NCBI GenBank assembly: GCA_903910795.1
Contig: CAIWAX010000334.1
Span: forward strand, 1 to 35,013
Length of the DNA: 35,013 nt
Reading direction: 5' to 3'
DNA from: an uncultured Anaerolineae bacterium
GTDB taxonomy: Bacteria > Chloroflexota > Anaerolineae > Anaerolineales > Villigracilaceae
The notes beneath the pieces were generated by a model. The model was not told the origin of the DNA. It worked only from the letters and a program-made list of their open reading frames with translations, and did no database searches. Position 1 is the first letter of the stretch. Every line of letters begins with the position of its first letter. A program made the translations under genes and the position numbers. Of the stretch, positions 8,353 to 17,346 are shown in pieces.

Positions 8353-8856
8353 TTATAAAGGCATTTTTACTTTTTGTTGGCCATATAATACTTTTTCGCG
8401 TACTTTTAAGTCAGTATTTCGGATTTTCATGGCGAGATCCGCAGCCAGGTTATACATCATGCGATAGCCCAATTGCGGGTAGGTTTCGCATAGCATTAAT
8501 AATTTTTCTCTTGGTATTACAATCAAGTGAGTCGATTTGGCTTTTGCCAGGGCTGTGGCCGAGCGTAAGCCTTCATCTACCAGGGCAATTTCTCCAAATG
8601 ACTGGCCCCGGCGCAGGGTGGCTATGCTGATTTTTTCAGTCTTTTCGTGAAGGTTCACAATGCCTGAATCGATCAGGATTTCCACTTCCCCCCGGGCGAT
8701 AATGTAAAGCTGCTTGCTGTTGCTGTTTTCTTCAAAAATAATTTCGCCATCAGAAAAAATCTTTTCCTGGCACACGTTGGCTACCAATTCAAGCTGTGTA
8801 TGCGTGAATTGATAAAAGACATCACTTTGTTTTAGGTATGCGAGCAATTCAGTCAT
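8353..8856 (-). CDS. Cyclic-nucleotide-binding-domain protein, stand-alone
   Basis: The 167-aa product is essentially one CRP/PKA-type cyclic-nucleotide-binding domain with no DNA-binding helix-turn-helix. Residues 1-25 form a helical lead-in, then come FSDGEIIFEENSNSKQLYIIARGEVEILID and the phosphate-binding-cassette region GQSFGEIALVDEGLRSATA. A C-terminal helical tail follows (MMYNLAADLAMKIR). The glycine, glutamate and Arg-Ser-Ala positions of the cassette are kept, so nucleotide binding is plausible, but ligand and partner are unknown. The start is 3 bp after the stop of the M23 gene, so it is the last gene of the receiver-DUF192-M23 cluster. Stand-alone domains of this kind act through protein contacts. 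Confidence 0.85.
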   Translation of the reverse strand: MTELLAYLKQSDVFYQFTHTQLELVANVCQEKIFSDGEIIFEENSNSKQLYIIARGEVEILIDSGIVNLHEKTEKISIATLRRGQSFGEIALVDEGLRSATALAKAKSTHLIVIPREKLLMLCETYPQLGYRMMYNLAADLAMKIRNTDLKVREKVLYGQQKVKMPL

Positions 8857-8859
8857 AGT

Positions 8860-10275
8860 TTATGGGTAAGTATTTTTTAACCAACCTGTTGGGCCGGTCG
8901 GGTTTACCTGCACGCCATTCACCCAAACTTCAAAATGCAGGTGGGGGCCGGTCACACGCCCGGTGTCGCCAATTTGTCCGATCAATTGCCCTGCTTTAAC
9001 ATGGTCGCCCACATTAACTTCAATTTGTTTCTGGTGCCAATAACCGGTATAGATACCCCAGCCATGGTCGATAATCGTTGCGTTCCCTCGCACGACCAGT
9101 GTGCCTGTGAATACCACCACGCCATCCGCAGCAGCGTAAATGTCAAATGGGTGGAGTGGGGAGCATACACCAAAATCCAGTCCGGCATGGAAATAAACGT
9201 AATCACTGCCATTGAAGGCGCGTCTTTCGCCGAAGCCTGCTTTTTGGCAAAAGGCCGGATCGACAGGTAAGCTAAACATGCCCTGCCATAATTTAGCGGG
9301 TGTGGCTGGCGTGGTGATCGTGGCAACCTGTTTGTCCTCCGGGCCGGTAACCGCCGGGTCGATGGTTTCTGGATCGACTTCAAGCATCACCGAGCGCGGA
9401 TAGTTGCCAGATTGTATGATAATCATCTGCTCGAAACTTTGTGTCGTCCCATCCGGCAGGGTTGCCTGAAGGGAAAGCGGGTAGGCCCCGGGCTCGAGCA
9501 TGGCATGGATCCCTTCCAGGGCGGCATAATCGCCATTGTCCATTTTGAAAAAATGCAGAGGTTTATCAACCAGCGTGCCACCCAGCGTGACACCGGGCTG
9601 GGTGTGAATGATGATTTCAGATGTGCCACCCTGCAGCATTGGAAGCGGTTTGACGGTAACTTTTCCAAAAGCCGAGGGCAGACCGCTCGGCCCGGCATCT
9701 ACGACGCTGCCAGATGGGTTATAGAGGACATCTCCGGGTGTTCCAGCCCAGGTGCCGCTCAATCCATTTGCTTGCGAAACCGCCCAGGGGTCGCTATTCG
9801 CGCTGACAGCCGCTTCCAGCAAGCTCTCTCCCTTTGAGAGAACGATATGGCTTGTAAAAGGAGTGAAGTTCTCTTTTTTGGGCAATACCAGGCTGGTGCC
9901 GGCGTAAATTTCGGATGGGCTGGTAATGTGATTTAATTTTCGTAAAAAATTAATATCAATCTGGTTGCTGCGGCTCAGGCTTATCAGTGTGTCGCCGTAC
10001 CCGGTGACTTGCGTGGTCAAAATGCCTGTGATGCCCTGCAAGCCAGGGATGAGCAACTGGGAACCAGCCGAGATACTGTTGGCATCCGTGATGTTATTGG
10101 CAGCCATTAAATCTGCCAGGATCACGCCGAAACGGCTGGCAATGCTCGATAAACTGTCGCCCGGTTGAATGATATAAACCGGCCCAGAGGGCGGGGTGGC
10201 GGTTTGTGCGAATGCACTGCTGGCGGGTATCAGCAGGCTGAAGATCAGTAAAAAAAGGATGAAGCGTTTAATCAT
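8860..10275 (-). CDS. Secreted LysM-repeat M23 metallopeptidase (peptidoglycan endopeptidase)
   Basis: This is a cell-wall hydrolase or activator of the lysostaphin/NlpD class, exported. I start at the ATG at 10275, giving MIKRFILFLLIFSLLIPASSAFA, a clean Sec signal peptide; the longer ORF adds 20 residues from the previous gene's frame. Two clear LysM modules follow (YIIQPGDSLSSIASRFG and YGDTLISLSRSNQID), with a third weaker one (VLSKGESLLEAA). A middle beta-rich region follows, and then the M23 domain: zinc ligands in HAGLDFG, the GYWHQ histidine and HLHFEVW near the C-terminus. All catalytic positions are present. About 471 aa. It overlaps the end of the DUF192 gene by 8 nt, indicating coupled expression. 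Confidence 0.92.
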   Translation of the reverse strand: MIKRFILFLLIFSLLIPASSAFAQTATPPSGPVYIIQPGDSLSSIASRFGVILADLMAANNITDANSISAGSQLLIPGLQGITGILTTQVTGYGDTLISLSRSNQIDINFLRKLNHITSPSEIYAGTSLVLPKKENFTPFTSHIVLSKGESLLEAAVSANSDPWAVSQANGLSGTWAGTPGDVLYNPSGSVVDAGPSGLPSAFGKVTVKPLPMLQGGTSEIIIHTQPGVTLGGTLVDKPLHFFKMDNGDYAALEGIHAMLEPGAYPLSLQATLPDGTTQSFEQMIIIQSGNYPRSVMLEVDPETIDPAVTGPEDKQVATITTPATPAKLWQGMFSLPVDPAFCQKAGFGERRAFNGSDYVYFHAGLDFGVCSPLHPFDIYAAADGVVVFTGTLVVRGNATIIDHGWGIYTGYWHQKQIEVNVGDHVKAGQLIGQIGDTGRVTGPHLHFEVWVNGVQVNPTGPTGWLKNTYP

Positions 10276-10642
10276 TTTTAAAAGAAACCCTATCGCCCGG
10301 CTTGAAATCGCCCAGTCGCCTGGGATGAAATTCAAACACGTAGCGCGCGGGCCGGGAGGAGGCGTAAAAAGGCCGCCAGGCTTTGGCCAGCACAGTATCC
10401 ACTACTTCCATGTCTGAATTTACCCAGGCCACTGCCAGATCGGTCCACACAAACAGCATGTGGATGGAGGTATCAAGGCGGCTGTCCCTTGCTTCAACAA
10501 GCACCAGACCTTCATCATTTTCAAGGCTTTTTCGAAAAGTAAATCCGCGCAATCGTGAAAAAAAAGATTGACACCAGTTTGCGCGGACAGGCTGGGTGGA
10601 TGGGTTGCTGAGATTGTGGACGCGGACTGATTTATTTTTCAT
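10268..10642 (-). CDS. DUF192-family protein
   Basis: A small single-domain protein of about 124 aa. The family pattern is visible: RGFTFRKSLENDEGLVLV, then the LDTSIHMLFVWTDLAVAWVN core, VLAKAWRPF, and the ending ARYVFEFHPRRLGDFKPGDRVSF. The function of DUF192 is not established. I start at the ATG at 10642 because the family core begins soon after; an in-frame ATG at 10666 is an alternative. The 191-aa ORF reaches back into the receiver gene out of frame and is not credible at its N-terminus. No strong ribosome-binding site is seen for either start. Unlike many relatives there is no signal peptide. It lies 58 bp after the receiver gene and overlaps the M23 gene. Confidence 0.83.
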   Translation of the reverse strand: MKNKSVRVHNLSNPSTQPVRANWCQSFFSRLRGFTFRKSLENDEGLVLVEARDSRLDTSIHMLFVWTDLAVAWVNSDMEVVDTVLAKAWRPFYASSRPARYVFEFHPRRLGDFKPGDRVSFKND

Positions 10643-10700
10643 ACTGAACTTATGGGTACTTCCCATTATATGGTTGGGGTTGGAACCGTGAAAGGCTGGT

Positions 10701-11093
10701 TTAATCTGGAGTGCGTTTATTGATGACTTTATGGATGCTTTCAACGAGTTCCGAAGGGCTGAAAGGTTTGGCGATGTAATCATCGACCCTGGCAATATGC
10801 AGGCCCAAAACCTTGTCAATGTTTTGGGCCTTGGCTGTGACAATGATCACCGGGATGTTCTTGATTTTATCGTCAGCCTTCATTTGCTGGTATACTTCCC
10901 AACCGCCCATATCAGCCATCATTAGATCAAGTAGTACCAGGTCAGGTAATATTTCGCGGATTTTTCGTAAACCTTCCGCTCCCCCAGGCGCGCCGCTGAC
11001 TTTGAAATTGTTTCTAAGTAAGATTATCTTAAATAACTCAATCATATCCGGGTCATCATCGATACATAAAATATGCTTCGCTTCAACAGGCAT
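10701..11093 (-). CDS. Stand-alone response-regulator receiver protein (CheY-like)
   Basis: A 130-aa protein made of one receiver domain and nothing else. The acidic pocket is Asp12-Asp14 (CIDDDPDM), the phospho-acceptor is Asp56 (LVLLDLMM), the switch Thr lies in VIIVTAKAQ, and the conserved Lys is in YIAKPFS. It has no output domain, so it must act by protein contact. No histidine kinase is in the window. It opens the minus-strand cluster DUF192-M23-cNMP and is divergent from xth. The 155-bp gap between them should contain both promoters. A link between this regulator and cell-wall hydrolysis is suggested only by position. Confidence 0.92.
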   Translation of the reverse strand: MPVEAKHILCIDDDPDMIELFKIILLRNNFKVSGAPGGAEGLRKIREILPDLVLLDLMMADMGGWEVYQQMKADDKIKNIPVIIVTAKAQNIDKVLGLHIARVDDYIAKPFSPSELVESIHKVINKRTPD

Positions 11094-11248
11094 GATTGAT
11101 GGCCTTTATACCCTTCACGGTCACAAACCCACCGGGCCATGTTGCGGTTTTTTGCTTAAGTAGAAAATCGCAATTTGTGAGCGGGGGCATTATATACGAG
11201 TATAAACTTGCAAAATAAGTTTACCACAAGAAGCGATACAACCTTATC

Positions 11249-12010
11249 ATGAGAATTACTACCTGGAATGTGAACGGAATTAGGGCCATGTTGGGGAAAG
11301 GCCTTAAACCATGGGTGCTGTCAGAATCTCCGGATGTGCTTTGTCTGCAAGAAATTAAAGCCACCCAGCACCAGTTGACGGATGAACAAAAAGATTTTCC
11401 TGGGTATGAAATCACATGGAACCCGGCTGTGCGGCCAGGGTACAGTGGTGTGGCAACTTTTTGTAAAACTGCTCCGGTGCAAGTAATTTCTGGCATCGGA
11501 GATGAACGTTTTGATGTGGAGGGTCGGGTTATCTGCACGCAATTCCCGAACTTCTCCTTATTTAATATTTATTTCCCAAATGGGCAGCGAGGTCAGGAAC
11601 GCCTGAGCTACAAGCTGGAGTTTTATGCTCGTCTTCTGGATGTGTGTGACCAATTGTTGCAACGCGGCGAAAATGTAATCCTGACGGGTGATTTCAATAC
11701 TGCCCACAAACCAATTGATTTGCGCAATCCGAATGAAAATATAAATAACTCCGGTTTTATGCCTGAAGAGCGAGCCTGGGTGGATCGGTATTTGGAACAT
11801 GGATTTGTGGATGTTTATCGCTGGTTGTATCCCGAGCGTGTCCAATACACCTGGTGGGCATACAGGTTAAATGCAAGGCAAAGAAATATCGGCTGGAGGA
11901 TAGATTATTTTCTTGTTTCCGAAAAGTTGCTGCCGCGTGTCAAAGATGTGATCATTCAAGATGAAGTAACGGGTTCGGATCATTGTCCAGTGTCATTGTT
12001 GATCGAGTGA
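11249..12010 (+). CDS. xth: Exodeoxyribonuclease III
   Basis: An apurinic/apyrimidinic endonuclease and 3'-to-5' exonuclease of base-excision repair, cytoplasmic, metal dependent. The 253-aa product carries the full exonuclease-endonuclease-phosphatase motif set: WNVNGIRA at the N-terminus, CLQEIKA with the metal-binding Glu, YSGVATF, FNIYFPNGQRG, the GDFNTAH active-site Asp/Asn pair, IDYFLVS, and GSDHCPV with the catalytic His. The length is normal for the xth/exoA family. The ATG at 11249 is the only sensible start. No clear Shine-Dalgarno precedes it, although an A/G-rich stretch (ACAAGAAG) lies about 20 nt upstream. ftsH follows 130 bp downstream in the same direction. Confidence 0.95.
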   Translation: MRITTWNVNGIRAMLGKGLKPWVLSESPDVLCLQEIKATQHQLTDEQKDFPGYEITWNPAVRPGYSGVATFCKTAPVQVISGIGDERFDVEGRVICTQFPNFSLFNIYFPNGQRGQERLSYKLEFYARLLDVCDQLLQRGENVILTGDFNTAHKPIDLRNPNENINNSGFMPEERAWVDRYLEHGFVDVYRWLYPERVQYTWWAYRLNARQRNIGWRIDYFLVSEKLLPRVKDVIIQDEVTGSDHCPVSLLIE

Positions 12011-12140
12011 CCCAAAAAGTCATTGATTTTGACCAATTTTGACCGGATTATATTAGAGAATCATATAAATTATTTTTCAGAGGAAACATAACAGCAACTG
12101 GTTGGTTTATAATCAGCGTCGCCTTAAGAGGAGGCCTTTT

Positions 12141-14012
12141 GTGAACAATTCTCGAAATCAGTCTTTAATTATATACGCGCTTCTGTTCATCGCGATTGTC
12201 GCGATGGTGTTTTTTCAAATCAAACAGCAGCCAAGCACAGACAACACACTCTCGATCAACCAGGTTGCTGCTGATATTCAAGCGGGCAAAGTCACGCGCA
12301 TTATCGTTGCTTCTGATAATAGTTTACGGATTATTTATCCAGGCGGCGCTCAAGGTGACATTGAAAAAACAGCCACCAAGGAAGATGGCGTTTCCCTGGT
12401 ACAGCAGTTGATCCAATTAGGTGTGACACCTGCGCAGTTGACCCCAGACAAGATCAAGGTCGAAATTCAACCGCCGAGCTCATGGTTGTCGATCCTTAGT
12501 GTTGTAGGTTATGTCTTACCTTTTATCCTGATGTTTGGCTTGTTCTGGTGGATTTTTCGACAGGCTCAGGGATCAAACAACCAGGCCATGTCGTTCGGAA
12601 AAAGCCGGGCGCGCATGTTCAGTGGTGAACACCCCACTGTTACTTTTGATGATGTTGCCGGGGCCGACGAGTCAAAGGAAGAACTCAAAGAAGTGGTTGA
12701 GTTCCTTAAAGAGCCAGAAAAATTCATTCAGTTGGGTGCGCGTATTCCTAAGGGTGTTCTTTTGGTGGGACCTCCCGGAACAGGCAAAACGCTGCTGGCC
12801 AAAGCCGTATCTGGTGAAGCCGGCGTCCCCTTCTTTTCAATTTCAGGTTCTGAATTTGTTGAAATGTTTGTGGGTGTAGGCGCCAGCCGGGTACGCGATT
12901 TGTTTGATCAAGCCAAGCGGCATTCACCCTGCATTATTTTCGTGGATGAAATTGATGCGGTTGGCCGCCAACGCGGTGCCGGCCTGGGTGGTTCGCACGA
13001 TGAGCGTGAGCAAACCCTCAACCAGATGCTTGTTGAAATGGATGGCTTTGACACGGATACGAATGTGATCGTGATGGCTGCCACCAACCGCCCCGATATC
13101 CTTGATCCAGCGCTGATGCGCCCCGGCCGTTTTGACCGCCGTGTCACCCTCGATCGTCCGGATATGCGCGGTCGTGAGGCAATTTTGAAAGTTCACGCCA
13201 AGGGCAAGCCACTTGAACCCGCCCTCGATCTTGGCTCGGTTGCCCGTGGTACCCCCGGTTTTGTTGGGGCTGATTTAGAGAACCTGGTAAATGAAGCTGC
13301 CATCCTGGCTGCCCGCCGCAACAAAAAGAGTATTGGTCAATCCGAAATGGAAGAAGCCATTGAGCGGGTTGTGATGGGCCCGGAACGCAAATCCCGCCTG
13401 ATCAGTGCCGAGGAAAAGCGTATTATTGCATATCATGAAGCTGGTCACGCCGTGGTCGGCAACGCCATCGCCGAAGCCGATCCGGTTCAAAAGGTGACGA
13501 TTGTTGGACGCGGACAGGCAGGTGGTGTAACCTGGTTCCGGCCCGAGGAAGATCGTGTGCTGATGTCTCGCAAGAAGTTCCTCGCCAATCTCACTTATGC
13601 CCTGGGCGGGCGCGCTGCCGAAGCGGAAGTTTTTGATGATATTACTTCCGGCGCATCCAATGATATTGAACAGGTGACACGCATTGCGCGTTTGATGGTG
13701 ACACGCCTGGGTATGAGCAGTAAACTCGGAAATATGGTTTATGGACAAAAGGAAGAGCTGATCTTCCTGGGCCGCGAAATTTCAGAACAACGTGATTATT
13801 CCGAAGCGATTGCCCAACAGATTGACTCTGAAGTTCGCAAGCTGGTTGATGAAGCCTACCTGCAGGCGCAGTCCATCCTCAAGAAATATCGCAAAGAGCT
13901 GGATGATGTCGCCAATCTGCTGCTGGATAAGGAAACGATCACGCGCGAAGAGTTTGAAAAAGTCTTCCCGCCTCCATTCCCCAAGGTGAGCGGAACTCCG
14001 CAAACTGCTTAG
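12141..14012 (+). CDS. ftsH: ATP-dependent zinc metalloprotease FtsH
   Basis: A membrane-anchored hexameric AAA+ protease that extracts and degrades membrane and short-lived cytoplasmic proteins. I choose a GTG start at 12141 because AAGAGGAGG lies about 6 nt before it; the ORF's TTG at 12102 has nothing at proper spacing. That gives 623 aa. The order is TM1 ([19 protein letters not shown]), a short extracytoplasmic domain, TM2 ([19 protein letters not shown]) and the AAA domain. The AAA domain has Walker A GPPGTGKT near residue 209, Walker B IIFVDEID, and the second region of homology [17 protein letters not shown]. The zinc motif HEAGH is near 431. All key residues are present. Two TTTTGACC copies (12027, 12037) lie upstream in the probable promoter region. 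Confidence 0.97.
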   Translation: MNNSRNQSLIIYALLFIAIVAMVFFQIKQQPSTDNTLSINQVAADIQAGKVTRIIVASDNSLRIIYPGGAQGDIEKTATKEDGVSLVQQLIQLGVTPAQLTPDKIKVEIQPPSSWLSILSVVGYVLPFILMFGLFWWIFRQAQGSNNQAMSFGKSRARMFSGEHPTVTFDDVAGADESKEELKEVVEFLKEPEKFIQLGARIPKGVLLVGPPGTGKTLLAKAVSGEAGVPFFSISGSEFVEMFVGVGASRVRDLFDQAKRHSPCIIFVDEIDAVGRQRGAGLGGSHDEREQTLNQMLVEMDGFDTDTNVIVMAATNRPDILDPALMRPGRFDRRVTLDRPDMRGREAILKVHAKGKPLEPALDLGSVARGTPGFVGADLENLVNEAAILAARRNKKSIGQSEMEEAIERVVMGPERKSRLISAEEKRIIAYHEAGHAVVGNAIAEADPVQKVTIVGRGQAGGVTWFRPEEDRVLMSRKKFLANLTYALGGRAAEAEVFDDITSGASNDIEQVTRIARLMVTRLGMSSKLGNMVYGQKEELIFLGREISEQRDYSEAIAQQIDSEVRKLVDEAYLQAQSILKKYRKELDDVANLLLDKETITREEFEKVFPPPFPKVSGTPQTA

Positions 14013-14020
14013 AAGCAATA

Positions 14021-14052
14021 AAAAATCCTCTCGATCTCGAGAGGATTTTTTA
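14021..14052 (+). terminator. Bidirectional intrinsic terminator between ftsH and the acyl-CoA ligase gene
   Basis: AAAAATCCTCTCGA (14021-14034) and TCGAGAGGATTTTT (14037-14050) form a perfect stem with a 2-base centre, flanked by A-run and T-run. It works in both directions, ending ftsH on the plus strand and the convergent ligase gene on the minus strand. Confidence 0.93.
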
Positions 14053-14089
14053 TTGCCAAAGGGTTATTTTTTGTGAGCCGGTATGCCTG

Positions 14090-15796
14090 TTATTTGGGGG
14101 TTTCCCTGTGCTGTCGTACCAATTCACGGCGCAGTATCTTTCCGACAGTGGTTTTGGGCAACTCGGAGCGGAATTCAATGTGTGTGGGCACTTTATAGGC
14201 TGCCAACTTTTGTTTGCAAAAAGTCCTGATCTCATCCACCGTGGCTGTTTCGCCAGTTCTTAGAACAATCCAGGCTTTGACTGTTTCGCCTCGATACGGG
14301 TCAGGGATGCCAGCTACGCCGACTTCCAGTACCTTGGGGTACGAAATAATAACTTCCTCTACCTCGCGCGGCCAGACCTGATATCCGCCTGGTTTAATCA
14401 GTTCCTTTTTTCGATCCACGATATAAAAATAGCCATCTTCATCCATTCGGGCAATGTCACCGGTAAACAGCCAGGTTCCGCCACCATCGCCCATGTCGCG
14501 CAGCGTATTGGCGGTTTCGGTGGGCATATTGTGATAGCCCTTCATCACTTGCGGCCCGCGGATGACCAGTTCACCGATTTCTCCCATTTCCAACTCGGTA
14601 ACACCGTCATCCAGGCTGATGATCTTACTTTCTACATCTGGAAGCGGCATGCCGATCGAGCCGGTTTTGTTAATACCCAGCAGCGGGTTGCAGTGTGTGG
14701 CGGTTGGCGCTTCCGACAAGCCAAAGCCTTCAAACACGATCCCGCCGGTCAGGTTTTCAAACTTTTCTTTTGTTTCACGCATCAATGGCGCGGAGCCAGA
14801 AATACAAGCCTTAATGGAGCGTAGGTGGTATTTTCCCGCCGCGACATCTGGGTGATTATTGATTGCGTTGTAAAGGGTGGGTACGCCCGGAAAAACGGTG
14901 GGATGATATTTGTGGATATTTTCCAGAACATCTTGAATATCCCTGGCGTTGGGAATCATCACCATGGTTGCACCGCCAGCCAGGGCAAAATTCATCCCGG
15001 CCACCATGCCGTACACGTGGAACAGCGGGATGGCCATCAGTACGATTTCCTGCCCATCCTTCAGGTTCGTAAACCAATTCTTTATCTGCATCGTATTGGC
15101 AACCACGTTTCGGTGCATGGCAACAGCGGCTTTTGAGATGCCGGTTGTGCCGCCTGAATATTGGAATAACGCAGTATCATCCGGGGTAATGTTCAGCCTG
15201 GGGCGCTCTGAATTTGAATATTTTGCGATCAAATCCTTCATCCAAAAGTCCCCGGCTTGCAGGCCGCCTTCGATCCTGAAGCCGCCTTTTTTTTCTTTTG
15301 CCAGGGTAAAAAGAATTTTCAAAACCGGCGGGAGAGTTTCTTTGATGTTTGTGACGATCAGGGTTTTTAGGTGAGTCTTGGGTTGCGCCGCTTTGATTGT
15401 CTTGTAGAAATTTGACATGACAAACATCACTTCGATGCCGGCATCGTTGACCTGGTATTCGATTTCTGTGGATGTATAGAGCGGATTTGTGGCAACAACC
15501 ACGCCTCCAGCTTTCAGAATGCCGAAACAGGCCATCACAAACTGAGGTGTATTGGGCATGAAGATACCCACCCTGTCTCCTTTTTTGACACCCAGGGCTG
15601 AAAGGGCTGCGGCAACCTTATCCGTGAGCGTGTTCATTTCTTGATAGGTGATGGTGGCGCCTTTAAACAAGGTGCAGGCCCGGTCTGGATATTTTGCGGC
15701 AGAATCTTCTAAGAAACTAAAAAGCGGTCGCCCAGGGTATTCGATATGTTCTGGAACCCCCGGATCGTAATGTGAAAACCATGGTTTTGGTGTCAT
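14090..15796 (-). CDS. Long-chain fatty-acid--CoA ligase (AMP-binding)
   Basis: It activates a carboxylic acid with ATP to acyl-AMP and then transfers it to CoA; likely membrane-associated in the cytoplasm. The 568-aa product has the ANL-superfamily motifs in order: A3 YSGGTTGISKAAVAMH, A5 FEGFGLSEAPTATHCNP, A7 LFTGDIARMDEDGYFYIVDRKKELI, A8 GGYQVWPREVEE, and the adenylation lysine in PKTTVGKILRREL. Overall it resembles FadD-type long-chain ligases. The A3 loop ends SKAA where most members have PKGA or PKGV, a mild departure. The start is the ATG at 15796 with AGAAGGATC just upstream. A consensus promoter lies 44-71 bp before it. Chain-length preference cannot be read from the sequence. Confidence 0.92.
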   Translation of the reverse strand: MTPKPWFSHYDPGVPEHIEYPGRPLFSFLEDSAAKYPDRACTLFKGATITYQEMNTLTDKVAAALSALGVKKGDRVGIFMPNTPQFVMACFGILKAGGVVVATNPLYTSTEIEYQVNDAGIEVMFVMSNFYKTIKAAQPKTHLKTLIVTNIKETLPPVLKILFTLAKEKKGGFRIEGGLQAGDFWMKDLIAKYSNSERPRLNITPDDTALFQYSGGTTGISKAAVAMHRNVVANTMQIKNWFTNLKDGQEIVLMAIPLFHVYGMVAGMNFALAGGATMVMIPNARDIQDVLENIHKYHPTVFPGVPTLYNAINNHPDVAAGKYHLRSIKACISGSAPLMRETKEKFENLTGGIVFEGFGLSEAPTATHCNPLLGINKTGSIGMPLPDVESKIISLDDGVTELEMGEIGELVIRGPQVMKGYHNMPTETANTLRDMGDGGGTWLFTGDIARMDEDGYFYIVDRKKELIKPGGYQVWPREVEEVIISYPKVLEVGVAGIPDPYRGETVKAWIVLRTGETATVDEIRTFCKQKLAAYKVPTHIEFRSELPKTTVGKILRRELVRQHRETPK

Positions 15797-15839
15797 TCAA
15801 AGATCCTTCTTTCGTTATGTGAAATAATGCACTATTTAC

Positions 15840-15867
15840 AGTATAGAAGGAAATTGATTATTGTCAA
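15840..15867 (-). promoter_or_regulatory. Sigma70-type promoter of the acyl-CoA ligase gene
   Basis: On the minus strand TTGACA (15862-15867, perfect -35) is followed after 16 bp by TATACT (15840-15845, 5 of 6 at -10). It lies between the miaA stop and the ligase ATG, so the ligase gene is transcribed on its own even though it follows miaA in the same direction. Confidence 0.75.
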
Positions 15868-15881
15868 TTCCGGGAAAATTT

Positions 15882-16835
15882 TCACAATTGACCTTTCCAA
15901 TCAATATTTTCCAGCCTGGATTGGATGTACTTCCCGGCAGTCAGGTCAGTCCCGGCAGTCATCATAAACCATTTTATTTGTGGATCATTTTCTCTGAACC
16001 AGTTTGCCTGTCTTCTGACATAAATTCGGGTGGAGCGCTTGATAAGCGTTTTGGCTTCATCGAGCGTGATCCTGCCAAGTAAGACGCCAATTGCTTCCCG
16101 ATAACCAATTGCTGATAAGCTTGGCAGCTCGGGCGAATAGCCCAGTGATAATAATTTCTGAACTTCCTCCAGCAGCCCATTCTGAAACATGAACTCAATG
16201 CGCTGATCGATCCGTTCGTACAACTCAGGGCGTGGGCGGATCAGGCCAATATTGATCTGCTGATAGTTTGAACTTGTTGCGGTTCTTTGGGCTGAAAATA
16301 ACCTGCCCGTGGAAAAAATGACCTCCAGGGCCCGGATGGTTCGCCGTACATTGCGCGCATCGATATTGTCCGCTGCCACAGGATCGATGATTTGTAATCT
16401 GGCATGCAACCAGAATACTGAATTTTGGGCTGCCAATGCTTCCAACACAGCGCGCAAGCGCGGATCAGGTTGAACTTCAGGCGGGGTCCAACCTTCAGTC
16501 ACTGCACGTATGTATTGACCTGTGCCACCAACCAGGAAGGGCAGTTTGCGCCTGCTCAGGATTTCGGCGATGATCTCGTTGGCTTTTTGTTGAAATAATG
16601 CCAGCGACCAGGTTTCATCCGGGTTGGCAACGTCAATCAGGTGATGAGGAACGCGCGCCCTTTCGCTGGCGGTTGGTTTGGCTGTGCCGATATCCAATCC
16701 CCGGTAAAACAGACGTGAATCAGCCGATACGATCTCGCCATTGAACTTTTCAGCCAATTGGATGGATAATTCAGTTTTGCCGACAGCCGTTGGCCCGATG
16801 ATGACAACCAGAGGGGGCAGGTTAGCTGGTAACAT
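15882..16835 (-). CDS. miaA: tRNA dimethylallyltransferase MiaA
   Basis: It transfers a dimethylallyl group to A37 of tRNAs that read codons starting with U. The chosen ATG at 16835 gives MLPANLPPLVVIIGPTAVGKT and 317 aa, the usual length; the longer ORF adds 41 residues read from the yraN frame. Visible motifs are the P-loop GPTAVGKTELS, EIVSADSRLFYRGLDIGTAKP, PHHLIDVANPDE, FLVGGTGQYI, NVRRTIRALEV and the C-terminal SAIGYREA with RQANWFR. In E. coli the matching motif is QMYRGMDIGTAKP, so here Leu replaces Met and the tract is slightly varied. Its start overlaps the end of yraN by 14 nt, so the pair is probably translated from one message. Confidence 0.95.
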   Translation of the reverse strand: MLPANLPPLVVIIGPTAVGKTELSIQLAEKFNGEIVSADSRLFYRGLDIGTAKPTASERARVPHHLIDVANPDETWSLALFQQKANEIIAEILSRRKLPFLVGGTGQYIRAVTEGWTPPEVQPDPRLRAVLEALAAQNSVFWLHARLQIIDPVAADNIDARNVRRTIRALEVIFSTGRLFSAQRTATSSNYQQINIGLIRPRPELYERIDQRIEFMFQNGLLEEVQKLLSLGYSPELPSLSAIGYREAIGVLLGRITLDEAKTLIKRSTRIYVRRQANWFRENDPQIKWFMMTAGTDLTAGKYIQSRLENIDWKGQL

Positions 16836-17175
16836 TTTCAAAATGCTCGATGTGTGTGCCTGCATCCTGCGTACGCTCCACAGCGATGGCATCGCATTGC
16901 CAGGTGCCAATCGCATGTCTGGCGGCATAATATTCGGCGCTGGCTCGCATGTGACCAAGTTTCCGGTATGTCAGTGCCTCCTCGGGGTATCCAAACGAGC
17001 GGGATGTGCGTGTTTTAACTTCCACAAATACGATTAGATCTTCAATGGATGCGATAATATCGATTTCTCCATAAGGCGTCCGAACGTTATTTTCAAGAAT
17101 AATAAAGCCTTTGCCACGCAAATATTCTTCCGCAGCCTTTTCTCCCCACTTACCAATTGCCTGATTGTGATTCAT
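16822..17175 (-). CDS. yraN: YraN/UPF0102-family endonuclease-like protein
   Basis: A small protein (about 117 aa from the ATG at 17175) of the UPF0102 family, which has the PD-(D/E)XK nuclease fold. The family pattern is complete: GKWGEKAAEEYLRGKGF, then NVRTPYGEIDIIA and LIVFVEVKTRTS with the Glu-x-Lys catalytic pair, and the KLGHMRASAEYY helix. Its cellular role is not settled. The ORF begins six codons earlier at a TTG without a ribosome-binding site, so I prefer the ATG. It overlaps miaA. The 245-bp stretch between it and glnE contains an inverted repeat and no gene that I can support. Confidence 0.9.
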   Translation of the reverse strand: MNHNQAIGKWGEKAAEEYLRGKGFIILENNVRTPYGEIDIIASIEDLIVFVEVKTRTSRSFGYPEEALTYRKLGHMRASAEYYAARHAIGTWQCDAIAVERTQDAGTHIEHFENVTS

Positions 17176-17280
17176 AGCGCGGCGTCCGATCAAGTGTGAT
17201 TTTTATTGAACCAATGATGAGAAGAAAAAATACAACGAGGCCTAATTTTTTGCTTCTGATGTTTTTTGTGGTTTGCTGCG

Positions 17281-17346
17281 AAACCGTCCACGAATTCACG
17301 AATTGGACAGCACACCGTATTCGTGGTACTTATTCGTGGACGGTTT
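17281..17346. repeat. 15-bp perfect inverted repeat with internal ATTCGTGG copies
   Basis: AAACCGTCCACGAAT (17281-17295) and ATTCGTGGACGGTTT (17332-17346) are perfect inverted copies around 36 nt. Within the loop there are further CACGAATT and ATTCGTGG words, so one short motif occurs several times in both orientations. It sits in the 245-bp gap between glnE and yraN. It resembles dispersed intergenic repeat units of REP or MITE type. Copy number elsewhere cannot be judged from this window. No T-run makes it a good intrinsic terminator, although as RNA it would fold strongly. Confidence 0.7.

Noticed and set aside
12001-12140. Promoter of ftsH at the paired TTTTGACC copies
   Set aside because: TTGACC and TATATT/TATAAA elements are present, but the spacings (14 and 19 bp) are off, so no exact promoter is claimed.
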